This document shows, piece after piece, positions 16,433-24,101 of a DNA stretch of 64,000 nt (within the stretch, counting starts at the first letter, position 1; every line of letters starts with the position of its first letter). The notes below the pieces were generated by a model that was not told the origin of the DNA, ran no database searches, and saw only the letters and a list, made by a program, of their open reading frames with translations. The stretch is taken from contig DVFZ01000122.1 in the NCBI GenBank assembly GCA_018712945.1, positions 25,322 through 89,321 on the forward strand, written 5' to 3'. Both the position numbers and the translations under genes were made by a program. This DNA comes from Candidatus Pullichristensenella stercorigallinarum (lineage in GTDB: Bacteria > Bacillota > Clostridia > Christensenellales > Aristaeellaceae).

Positions 16433-16978
16433 ATGCCGGACTTTCACCGCGCTGACCCGCGTTTTTCCCTGTGTGGGCTGAACTGCGGGCTGTGCCTGAT
16501 GTATGTGGGCGGGCATTGCCCCGGCTGCGGCGGCGGCAACCGTGCCTGTGCGCTCGCCCGTTGCGCCCAGGCCCACGGCGCTGTGGAATACTGCTTCCTC
16601 TGCCATGAATATCCCTGCAAGCTCTACGAAGGCCGGGGCGAATGGGATACGGTATCCTTCATCACTTCCCAGCGCCGCGATCTGGATCTGGCGCGCGCCC
16701 GGGAAATGGGCGCGGCGGCTTACCTCGGCGAGCTGGGGGAAAAGATGGATATCTTTCAATACCTGCTGCATACATGCAACGACGGGCGGCGCAAGAGCCT
16801 GTTTGCGCTGGCGGCAAACCTTCTGCCGCTGGAGGATTTGCGCCGCGTTCGAAGCGATCTTACCGCGCTGGACGCGCCCCTTTCCCTACGCGCCCGCGAA
16901 GCGGCGCGCCTGTTGGACGAGGCGGCGCGGGCGCGGGGGATCGCGCTCAGGCTGCGCAAAAAACCGCCGCGGCGCTGA
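16433..16978 (+). CDS. DUF3795-type Cys-rich zinc-binding protein
   Basis: The protein has 181 residues. The N-terminal third is Cys-rich: CGLNCGLC, CPGCGGG, CALARC and YCFLCHEYPC, as in DUF3795 proteins, which are thought to bind zinc or a cluster and have no established function. The rest is helical and highly charged. The start is ATG 16433 (MPDFHRADPRF), with GGAGGG 8 nt upstream; the 30 residues before it in the track lie over the promoter. The GNAT gene follows 100 nt later on the same strand, so co-transcription is possible. Confidence 0.82.
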   Translation: MPDFHRADPRFSLCGLNCGLCLMYVGGHCPGCGGGNRACALARCAQAHGAVEYCFLCHEYPCKLYEGRGEWDTVSFITSQRRDLDLARAREMGAAAYLGELGEKMDIFQYLLHTCNDGRRKSLFALAANLLPLEDLRRVRSDLTALDAPLSLRAREAARLLDEAARARGIALRLRKKPPRR

Positions 16979-17080
16979 GCAAACAATGCGCGGCAGGGCG
17001 GCGCTTTGACGCATCCAGACAGCTGGAAAACGCCCGCTATGCGGCGCGGCCGCAATGACATGACGATGGAGGAAACCATT

Positions 17081-17614
17081 ATGATCCGCAAGGCAACCAG
17101 GCGGGACATTCCCGCCATCACCCGCATTTATGAGCGCATACACGCCCGCGAGGAGGCCGGTTTGGGCACGACCGGTTGGAAACGCGGCGTTTATCCCACC
17201 GAGGAAACGGCGCGCCGGGCGCTGGCGGTGGACGAGCTGTTTGTAGACGAACGCGAGGGGGCGGTTGTGGCCGCGGCCCGCATCAACCGCGTGCAGGAGC
17301 CGGAATACGCGCTGTGCCACTGGCAATACGCTGCCCCGGAAGACAAGGTCATGGTGCTGCACACGCTGACGGTCGATCCCGAGGCAGCCGGGCAGGGCGT
17401 GGGCAGCGGCTTTGTGGCCTTTTATGAGCAATATGCCCGGGAAAACGGCTGCAGCTGCCTGCGCATGGACACCAACCAGATCAACGCCCCGGCCCGCGCC
17501 CTTTACAAGCGCCTGGGCTACCGCGAAGCGGGCATCGTGCCCTGCGATTTCAATGGCCTGGGAATTTTGCAGCTGGTGTGCCTGGAAAAGCGCCTGGGCG
17601 AAGCCGAAGGCTGA
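17081..17614 (+). CDS. GNAT-family N-acetyltransferase
   Basis: The protein has 177 residues with a GNAT fold. MIRKATRRDIPAI forms strand 1 and helix 1; VLHTLTVDPEAAGQGVGSGFVAF holds the acetyl-CoA pyrophosphate loop (Q/RxxGxG/A type); and LRMDTNQINAPARALYKRLGY is the usual C-terminal motif B. The acceptor is unknown. The start is ATG 17081, 8 nt after GGAGG; Met codons further upstream lack a site. The gene ends at a terminator facing the lipoprotein gene. Confidence 0.87.
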   Translation: MIRKATRRDIPAITRIYERIHAREEAGLGTTGWKRGVYPTEETARRALAVDELFVDEREGAVVAAARINRVQEPEYALCHWQYAAPEDKVMVLHTLTVDPEAAGQGVGSGFVAFYEQYARENGCSCLRMDTNQINAPARALYKRLGYREAGIVPCDFNGLGILQLVCLEKRLGEAEG

Positions 17615-17693
17615 ACCGCCGCGCTCGGCATATGCCCGGTAGGGTTACGCGCCGCGCGCAATGGTATTCCCACCCGCCGGTTTTGCGGTATAC

Positions 17694-17735
17694 AAAAACC
17701 CGCCCTGGAATCAGAGCGGGTTTCATTTGTCTCTG
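17694..17735. terminator. Bidirectional terminator between GNAT and lipoprotein genes
   Basis: AAACCCGCCCT and AGAGCGGGTTT form the stem. The minus-strand tail TTTTTGT is the stronger T run; the plus-strand tail is TTTCATTTG. Confidence 0.7.
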
Positions 17736-17739
17736 CGCG

Positions 17740-18009
17740 TTATTCAGCGGCAGTGGTATCGTCGGCCGCGGGCTCGGCATCGGTCTCAGCCGCGGGCTCT
17801 TCGGTGGCCTCGGCAGCGGGCTCCTCAGTAGCCTCGGCAGCGGGCTCCTCGGTAGCCTCGGCAGCAGGCTCCTCGGTGGCCTCAACCGGCGCCTCGGTAG
17901 CAGCCTCGGTGGGCGCTTCAGTAGCGGTGGTTTCGCCGCCATTGGAGCAGCCGGCCAACGACAGCGTCAGCGCGCACAGGATCATCGCAAAAACAAGAAT
18001 CTTTTTCAT
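17740..18009 (-). CDS. Small lipoprotein with EATEEPAA tandem repeats
   Basis: The protein has 89 residues. MKKILVFAMILCALTLSLAGC is a signal peptide ending in a lipobox (LAGC), so it should be lipid-anchored on the outer face of the membrane. The mature part is almost entirely Ala, Glu, Thr and Pro, with about four tandem EATEEPAA units encoded by 24-bp DNA repeats, and is very acidic. It looks like a flexible spacer and has no catalytic domain. GGAGGGATAACC precedes the ATG. The function is unknown. Confidence 0.8.
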   Translation of the reverse strand: MKKILVFAMILCALTLSLAGCSNGGETTATEAPTEAATEAPVEATEEPAAEATEEPAAEATEEPAAEATEEPAAETDAEPAADDTTAAE

Positions 18010-18136
18010 GGTTATCCCTCCATATGTCCTTTCATATTCTTTTATGGACGTAGACTAGTATATCCCCAAGGATTGTCTTTTATGACATAAAACTGTGAAA
18101 AAAACGTAAATAATAGCAATGAGAGCGAAATATAAC

Positions 18137-20044
18137 CTATTTACCCGAAAGTTGCCATAGTTGCCAGGCGGCATCCGAGGGCATGCGCCAGTCGCCGCGC
18201 GGCGAAAGCGATACGCTGCCCACCTTGGGGCCGTCGGGCATGCAGCTGCGCTTGAACTGCTGCGCAAAGAAGCGCCGCAGAAACACCGTCAGCCACTTGC
18301 GGATGGTTTCCTCGCTGTACTCCCCCGCAAAGGCAATTTTTGCCAGGCGCAGGATTTTTTCCGGCGCGGCGCGGCGGCGCAGCATGTGGTAGAGGAAGAA
18401 ATCGTGCAGGCGGTAGGGGCCGACCAGGTCTTCGGTCTTTTGGGCGATTTCGCCGTCTTTGGGCGGCAGAAGTTCCGGGCTGACGGGCGTGTCTAGCACG
18501 TCCAGCAATGCCTGCCTGAGCGCGCCGGTGGCGGCATGGCTGGCCTCGTAGGAAACAAGGTGGCGAATCAGCGTCTTGGGAATGGAGCAGTTTACGCCGT
18601 ACATGCTCATGTGGTCGCCGTTGTAGGTGGCCCAGCCCAGCGCGCTTTCGGAAAGGTCGCCCGTGCCCACCACCAGGCCGTTTTCGGCGTTGGCGATGTC
18701 CATGAGCACCTGCGTGCGCTCGCGCGCCTGCGCGTTTTCATAGGCCGTGGAGCGGTCCTCCGGGGAAAGGCCGATATCGGCCATGTGCTGAAGCGTCGCT
18801 TTCTGGATGTCGATTTCGCGGAAGTCCGCGCCCACCTCGCGGGCGAGGATTTCGGCGTTGGAGCGGGTGCGCTTCGTGGTGCCAAAGCAGGGCATGGTCA
18901 CGGCGGTGAGGGCGCTGGCGGGCAGGTTCGCCAGCTTCAGGGCGCGCACGCTCACCAGCAGCGCCAGCGTGGAATCCAGCCCGCCGGATACGCCCAGCAC
19001 CAGCCTTTGCGCGTGGGTGTGGCGCAGGCGGCGGGCAAGGCCGTGGGCCTGGATGGAGAGCAGCTCCTCGGCGCGCCCGGCAAGGTGTTCTTCGTCGTGG
19101 GGGATGAAAGGCGTGGGGTCGACAAAGCGGCGCAGCCTGAGCGCGCGCAGGGGCTGGGAAAATTCGATCGTTTCGTGGCTGGCAGGGCCGGGCGTCTCGC
19201 GGAAGTCGTTGTTGGCGCGGCGCTCCAGGGCGAGGAAGCCCACGTCCGCGTCGGCAAAGAGCAGCCCTTCGTAAAACGGCGCGGATTCGGCCAATTTGGT
19301 GCCGTATTCGTAGATGAGCGAGTGCCCGGCGAACACGATATCCTGCGTGGACTCATCCGGCCCGGCCCCTGCGTAGACGTAGGCCGCCGCCAGGCGCGAA
19401 GACTGCGAGGACACCAGCTCCCGCCGGTAGTCGCGCTTGCCGGCCAAAGCGTCGCTGGCCGAGGGGTTGACAAGCACCGTCGCCCCGGCCAGGGCGTGGC
19501 GGATGCCGGTGGGGTTGGGCGCCCACAAATCTTCACAGATTTCCAGCGCCATCACAAACTCGGGCAGTTCCCGGCAGGCAAAGAGAAGGTTGGCGGAGAA
19601 AGGCACGTCATCGCCAAACCAGCGCAGCGTGCGCGCGCCGTCAAAGGCGGGGGCGAACTGGCGCAGCTCGTAAAACTCGGCGTAGTTGGGCAAATGCGTC
19701 TTGGGAACCACGCCCAGCACGCGCCCGCTTTGCAGAATCGCCGCGCAGTTGTACAGGCAGTTGCCGTCGGCCACGGGCAGGCCCACAACGATGAGCATGT
19801 CCGTTTCCCGCGTGTTTTTAAGCACACTTTTCAGCCCTTCTAGCGCTCCGCGCACCAGATGGCCGTGCAAAAACAAATCGCCGCAGGTGTACCCGGTCAG
19901 GCACAGCTCCGGAAACACGCATACGTTCGCGCCCTCCTGCGCGGCCTCTTTCGCCAGACGGGAAATTTCCGCGGCGTTCTTTTCCACATTGGCCACTTCC
20001 AGCGCCGGGGTGGCGGCGCACAGGCGCACAAATCCGTCAAACAT
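18137..20044 (-). CDS. nadE: Glutamine-dependent NAD+ synthetase
   Basis: The protein has 635 residues with two domains. Residues 1 to about 290 form a nitrilase-type glutaminase, with the Glu-Lys-Cys triad seen in VFPELCLTGY, PKTHLPNY and ALEICEDLW. The rest is the synthetase with the P-loop LGVSGGLDSTLALL. It makes NAD+ from deamido-NAD, using ammonia channelled from glutamine, in the cytoplasm. AAAGGAGGAACGAAC precedes the ATG. The gene sits 27 nt after rsmG on the same strand, so it may end the mnmG-rsmG-nadE unit. Confidence 0.95.
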   Translation of the reverse strand: MFDGFVRLCAATPALEVANVEKNAAEISRLAKEAAQEGANVCVFPELCLTGYTCGDLFLHGHLVRGALEGLKSVLKNTRETDMLIVVGLPVADGNCLYNCAAILQSGRVLGVVPKTHLPNYAEFYELRQFAPAFDGARTLRWFGDDVPFSANLLFACRELPEFVMALEICEDLWAPNPTGIRHALAGATVLVNPSASDALAGKRDYRRELVSSQSSRLAAAYVYAGAGPDESTQDIVFAGHSLIYEYGTKLAESAPFYEGLLFADADVGFLALERRANNDFRETPGPASHETIEFSQPLRALRLRRFVDPTPFIPHDEEHLAGRAEELLSIQAHGLARRLRHTHAQRLVLGVSGGLDSTLALLVSVRALKLANLPASALTAVTMPCFGTTKRTRSNAEILAREVGADFREIDIQKATLQHMADIGLSPEDRSTAYENAQARERTQVLMDIANAENGLVVGTGDLSESALGWATYNGDHMSMYGVNCSIPKTLIRHLVSYEASHAATGALRQALLDVLDTPVSPELLPPKDGEIAQKTEDLVGPYRLHDFFLYHMLRRRAAPEKILRLAKIAFAGEYSEETIRKWLTVFLRRFFAQQFKRSCMPDGPKVGSVSLSPRGDWRMPSDAAWQLWQLSGK

Positions 20045-20071
20045 GTTCGTTCCTCCTTTGAAATCGCGGCC

Positions 20072-20773
20072 CTACAGCGGCCTTTTCTCGGGAATGCCCG
20101 CCCGCCGGGGGTATTTTTCCGGCGTGGGCGCGGTCTTTTCCAAAATGACCAGCGTATGCGCCCAATCGCGCCCCGGCACGCGCGCCGTGCCTATTTCCAG
20201 GCAGCGCCCGCCCAGCGCGGAAAGCGCCGCGTCCGCCGCTTCAATTTCTTCCGCCGCGCCCGGCCCCTTGAGCGCCACGGCCCTGCCGCCCACGCGCACA
20301 AGCGGCAGCATCAGCTCGCACAACACGTTCAGCGAAGCCACCGCCCGCGCCGTCGCCGCGTCGAAGGCTTCGCGGAAAGCGCCGCGCCCGGCGTCCTCGG
20401 CGCGCAGACACACGGCCTCGGCGTTCAAATCGAGCCGCGCGATCGCGTCCTGCAAGAACACTACCCGCTTGGAAAGCGAATCCATGAGCACAAAGCGCGT
20501 ATCCGGCAGGAAAATGGATAGCGGCACGCCGGGGAACCCCGCGCCGCTGCCCACGTCCACGCACGTTTCCGCCCCGCGCAGATGCGCAAGCGGGGCAAGG
20601 GAGTCGAGGTAGTTGCGGTCAATGGCCTCGGCGGGATCGTCCGGCACGCGGGTGAGGTTCATGCGCGCGTTGGCCTGCGTCAGCAGGGCGTGGAAGGCGC
20701 AGAGCTTGTCAAGCTGTTCCGCCGTCGCGGCAATGCCCGCCGCCTCCAACCGGGTTTGCAGAAGTTTGCGCAT
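20072..20773 (-). CDS. rsmG: 16S rRNA (guanine527-N7)-methyltransferase
   Basis: The protein has 233 residues and is a SAM-dependent methyltransferase of the RsmG/GidB family. The SAM-binding loop is VDVGSGAGFPGVPLSI; other marks are NLTRVPD near the N-terminus and ARAVASLNVLCEL. It modifies G527 of 16S rRNA. AAAGGAGGACGGAC precedes the ATG. Its first 65 nt overlap the end of mnmG in another frame, which supports translational coupling. The C-terminal tail (TPEKYPRRAGIPEKRPL) is the normal family end. Confidence 0.94.
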   Translation of the reverse strand: MRKLLQTRLEAAGIAATAEQLDKLCAFHALLTQANARMNLTRVPDDPAEAIDRNYLDSLAPLAHLRGAETCVDVGSGAGFPGVPLSIFLPDTRFVLMDSLSKRVVFLQDAIARLDLNAEAVCLRAEDAGRGAFREAFDAATARAVASLNVLCELMLPLVRVGGRAVALKGPGAAEEIEAADAALSALGGRCLEIGTARVPGRDWAHTLVILEKTAPTPEKYPRRAGIPEKRPL

Positions 20774-22604
20774 GTCCGTCCTCCTTTGTTCCGCCTTGCG
20801 CCCCGCCCTTTTCGCCTGCCTGCACGCGGCGGCGCTTTTCCAGCCAGATGGTGAGCACCGTCACGTCTCCCGGCGACACGCCGGGGATGCGCGAGGCCTG
20901 CCCCAGCGAGGCGGGGCGCTGGCGGTCGAGCTTTTCGCGCGCCTCCAGCCGCAGCCCGTCCATGTGCAGGTAGTCCGCGTCCGCGGGCAGGGGCATGCTT
21001 TCCAGGCGGCGGAAGCGGCGCACGTCGGCCATCTGGCGGTCGATGTAGCCCTCGTATTTGATTTCAATTTCCAGCTGCCGCCCGGTTTCAGGGCTGATTT
21101 CCGGAGCCTGCGCGGCGATTTGGGAAAACTTTGCGTCCGGCTTGCGCAAGGGGATATCCAGCCGCCGCTGCTTCAAAAGAGCGCGGGCGCTTTCCAAATC
21201 CTCGCGGCGGCGCAGCATGCGCTCGTAGCGCTCGCGGGTGGCAAGCCCCGCCTTGTAGCCGCGCTCGGTGAGGCGGAAATCGGCGTTGTCCTGCCGAAGC
21301 ACCAGCCGGTATTCGGCGCGGGAAGTCATCATGCGGTAGGGCTCGTCCACGCCCTTGGTGACCAAATCGTCCACCAGCACGCCCAGGTAGCCGTCGTCGC
21401 GGGAGAGCAGAAGCGGCTCGCGCCCGGCAAGCCACAGGGCGGCGTTGATGCCGGCATATACGCCCTGCGCCGCGGCCTCCTCATAGCCCGAGGTGCCGTT
21501 CACCTGCCCGGCAAACCACAGCCCGGCGATTTCGCGGGCAGCCAGCGCGCCGGTGAGGGCGGTGGGGTCGATGCAGTCGTACTCGATGGCGTAAGCCAGG
21601 CGCACCAGGCGCGCGTTTTCCAGCCCCGGCACGGTGCGGTAAAAGGCGCGCTGGATTTCCTCCGGCATGGAGGTGGACATGCCCTGCGCGTACCACTCGG
21701 TGGTGTAAAGCCCCTCCGGCTCCAGAAACACGGGATGGCGTTCCTTGTCCTTAAAGCGCACCACCTTGTCCTCAATCGAGGGGCAGTAGCGCGCCCCGGT
21801 GCCGTGGATGGAGCCGGTGTACATGGGCGCGCGGTGCAGGTTGGCAAGCAGGATTTCGTGCGTTTCTTTCGTGGTATAGGTCAGGTAGCACAGGGCGCGG
21901 TTTCTGAGCGTGGAAGCGTCGGTGAGGAAGGAAAACGGCGTGATTGGCTCGTCGCCCGGCTGCGGCTCCATTTTGGAAAAGTCGATGGTGCGGCCGTCCA
22001 GACGCGCCGGGGTGCCGGTCTTGAAACGGCGGATGGAAAAGCCCAGGCCGGAGAGACAGCCGGTGAGGGCGTTCGCGGCCAGCAGGCCCTGCGGCCCGCC
22101 GTTCCACGAGCATTCGCCGATGATGATGCGGCTTTTCAGATATACGCCCGCGCAGACGACCGCCGCGCGGCAATTTACACGCGCCCCCGTGGTGGTGGTC
22201 ACGCCCACGACGCGGCCGTTTTCCACCTCGATGCGGGAAACCTCGGCCTGCCGCACTTCCAGGTTTTCACACTCGTCCACGGCGCGGCGCATGCGCAGGC
22301 GGTAGTTGAGCTTGTCTGCCTGCGCGCGCAGGGAATGCACCGCCGGACCCTTGCCCGTGTTGAGCATGCGCGACTGGATGAACGTATCGTCGATCGCCCG
22401 GCCCATCTCGCCGCCCAGTGCGTCCACTTCCCGCACCAGATGCCCCTTGCCTGTGCCGCCGATGGCGGGGTTGCAGGGCATCAGCGCCAGCGCGTCCAGG
22501 TTGAGGGTCAGAAGCAGCGTTTTGTGGCCCATGCGGGCCAGCGCCAGCGCCGCCTCGCAGCCGGCGTGCCCCGCGCCGACGACCACCGCGTCAAATGTCT
22601 CCAA
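20709..22604 (-). CDS. mnmG: tRNA uridine-5-carboxymethylaminomethyl modification enzyme
   Basis: The protein has 631 residues and is the FAD-binding MnmG/GidA. The N-terminal dinucleotide fold is DAVVVGAGHAGCEAA; MPCNPAIGGTGKGHLVREVDALGG and FKTGTPARLDG are family signatures. With MnmE it installs cmnm5U or nm5U at the tRNA wobble position. The start is TTG 22604, with GGAGG 7 nt upstream; the nearby ATG is out of frame. About 30 C-terminal residues beyond the usual end (QAGEKGGAQGG...) come from overlap with rsmG and are low in complexity. Confidence 0.94.
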   Translation of the reverse strand: METFDAVVVGAGHAGCEAALALARMGHKTLLLTLNLDALALMPCNPAIGGTGKGHLVREVDALGGEMGRAIDDTFIQSRMLNTGKGPAVHSLRAQADKLNYRLRMRRAVDECENLEVRQAEVSRIEVENGRVVGVTTTTGARVNCRAAVVCAGVYLKSRIIIGECSWNGGPQGLLAANALTGCLSGLGFSIRRFKTGTPARLDGRTIDFSKMEPQPGDEPITPFSFLTDASTLRNRALCYLTYTTKETHEILLANLHRAPMYTGSIHGTGARYCPSIEDKVVRFKDKERHPVFLEPEGLYTTEWYAQGMSTSMPEEIQRAFYRTVPGLENARLVRLAYAIEYDCIDPTALTGALAAREIAGLWFAGQVNGTSGYEEAAAQGVYAGINAALWLAGREPLLLSRDDGYLGVLVDDLVTKGVDEPYRMMTSRAEYRLVLRQDNADFRLTERGYKAGLATRERYERMLRRREDLESARALLKQRRLDIPLRKPDAKFSQIAAQAPEISPETGRQLEIEIKYEGYIDRQMADVRRFRRLESMPLPADADYLHMDGLRLEAREKLDRQRPASLGQASRIPGVSPGDVTVLTIWLEKRRRVQAGEKGGAQGGTKEDGHAQTSANPVGGGGHCRDGGTA

Positions 22605-22634
22605 TGCATGTCCTCCTTGAGTATCCGGAAATCT

Positions 22635-23591
22635 TTAAAAGCGCGCCCCGCCCCACAGGGGCAGGATTTCCGCCCAGCCCACGCGCGCGGCGGGGAACAT
22701 GGCGGCATTTGCGGCGCCGGCGGCGTTGGCAAATTGCAGCGCCTCCGCATCGGGAAGGCCGCGCAGGGCGGCGTACAGGTAGCCCGCCAGCAGGCTGTCG
22801 CCCGAGCCGACCGCGTTGACGGTTTGCACCTTCGGCGCGGGGGCGTAGATTTCCGCGCGCGCCCCCAACGTCAGCGGCAAAAGCGCCGCCGGGCCGCCCG
22901 CGTCCGCGCCCACCAGGCAACAGCCCTGCGCGCCCAGCGACATAAGCACCCGCCCCACGCCGCCGTCAATCAACTTCCAGGCTGCGGCGGGGTCGCTCGC
23001 ACCGGCGAGGGCGGCAAGCTCCTGCTCGTTGGGCTTCAAAAGGTCGGGGCAGCCCCGCACGCCCTCCAGAAGCGCCGCGCCGTTGCTGTCCAGCACGGTG
23101 GCAAGGCCCAGCGCCTTCGCCCGCCGCAGGATGCCCGCCACGCGCTTTGCCGCCGCCCCGTCCGGGGCCGAGCCGCACACGGCCAGCGCCCGCGCGCCCG
23201 GAAGCGCAGCAAACAGCGCTTCCTCCAGCGCGTCCATTTCCGTTTCCGAAAGCGGCGCGCCGGGGCGGTAGTCCACCTTCTGGGCAAAGTCGCCTTCGCG
23301 CGCCCAGGTGTCAATCACGCGCGTGGGGGCGGAAACGGGCACGGGCAACACATGTATGCCCTCCTGCCGCGCCAGCGCGCAAAAGCGTTCCCCCGTCTCC
23401 CCGCCCAGGGGGCACACGGCCAATGCCTCCGCCCCCAGCGCGGAAAGCACGCGCGCCACGTTTACGCCCTTGCCGCCGGTCTGCCATTCCTCGCGCGTGG
23501 GCGGCAGGCCAAAATCCCCGACCCAGGCGGTGCGGTCGAGGCAGGGGTTGAGCGTCAAAGTAACAATATCCATGCTTTCATTATAGCGCAC
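22635..23591 (-). CDS. PfkB-family sugar-phosphate kinase (1-phosphofructokinase-like)
   Basis: The protein has 318 residues and is a ribokinase/PfkB-family kinase most like FruK or LacC: IVTLTLNPCLDRT at the start, TGGKGVNVARVLSALG, and the catalytic NAVGSGDSLLAGYL near the C-terminus (GSGDS for the usual GAGDS). It probably phosphorylates a hexose phosphate in the cytoplasm; no PTS gene is adjacent to fix the substrate. GTG 23591 has GGGAGGGG 5 nt upstream and is preferred. A perfect TATAAT lies just inside this start, so ATG 23573 on a near-leaderless transcript is a real alternative. Confidence 0.85.
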   Translation of the reverse strand: MRYNESMDIVTLTLNPCLDRTAWVGDFGLPPTREEWQTGGKGVNVARVLSALGAEALAVCPLGGETGERFCALARQEGIHVLPVPVSAPTRVIDTWAREGDFAQKVDYRPGAPLSETEMDALEEALFAALPGARALAVCGSAPDGAAAKRVAGILRRAKALGLATVLDSNGAALLEGVRGCPDLLKPNEQELAALAGASDPAAAWKLIDGGVGRVLMSLGAQGCCLVGADAGGPAALLPLTLGARAEIYAPAPKVQTVNAVGSGDSLLAGYLYAALRGLPDAEALQFANAAGAANAAMFPAARVGWAEILPLWGGARF

Positions 23592-23639
23592 CCGGACCCC
23601 TCCCGGACGTGGTTACGAACATTTTACAGGGCGGGCGGC

Positions 23640-23668
23640 TTGTGCGCCCCAGCGCGCGGTGCTAGAAT
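23640..23668 (+). promoter_or_regulatory. Promoter of the feo operon
   Basis: TTGTGC and TAGAAT are 17 bp apart, with a TGC extension before the -10. Just downstream, AAGTTTCTATACACTAACTT is an imperfect inverted repeat that could bind an iron-responsive repressor (weak). The 5' leader is about 190 nt. Confidence 0.55.
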
Positions 23669-23864
23669 AAACACGTAAGTTTCTATACACTAACTTGATG
23701 TGGCCGCATGGGCCGAATGCCTGGGGTTTGCGGCAATTTTCGCGTCCGGTAGGCCGGAGGCAGGGCGCAGCGGGCCTGCGTTACCCGGCGGCGCAGCCGG
23801 GCGCAAAAAGGCCGTAACGCCTGGCAAAAACGCCCGCGCGGACGCGCTTTCGGGAGGAAGGGCT

Positions 23865-24101
23865 ATGGAACTGACCCTGGAAAAGCTCAAAGATGGCGAG
23901 CGCGGCGTGGTCGAGCGCCTGACGCTCACCGGGCCGACCAAGCGGCGGCTCATTGAAATGGGAATCACCCCCGGCACCGAGGTGCGCGTGCTCAAGCGTG
24001 CCCCGTTGGGCGACCCCATTGAAATTTATCTGCGGCGCTATACGCTGACTTTGCGCGCCGAGGACGCGCACAATATCTACGTGAGGAGGGCGGAGGCATG
24101 A
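23865..24101 (+). CDS. feoA: Ferrous iron transport protein A
   Basis: The protein has 78 residues and an SH3-like fold: LEKLKDGERGVVERL, KRRLIEMGITPGTEVRVLKRAPLGDPIEIYL and LTLRAEDAHNIYVRR are the usual FeoA pattern. It acts at the cytoplasmic side with FeoB. The start is ATG 23865, preceded by GGGAGGAAGG; the 55 residues before it in the track are not FeoA-like. Its TGA overlaps the feoB ATG (ATGA), so the pair is translationally coupled. Confidence 0.92.
   Translation: MELTLEKLKDGERGVVERLTLTGPTKRRLIEMGITPGTEVRVLKRAPLGDPIEIYLRRYTLTLRAEDAHNIYVRRAEA

Noticed and set aside
17800-17900. Short direct repeats that might suggest a CRISPR array
   Set aside because: The units are contiguous 24-bp coding repeats without spacers, within the lipoprotein gene.
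20613-23678. 1021-residue plus-strand ORF antisense to rsmG, mnmG and the PfkB-type gene
   Set aside because: It is a shadow in GC-rich DNA. It has Arg/His/Ala/Gly-rich composition and no motif, while the opposite strand holds three recognised genes with ribosome sites.
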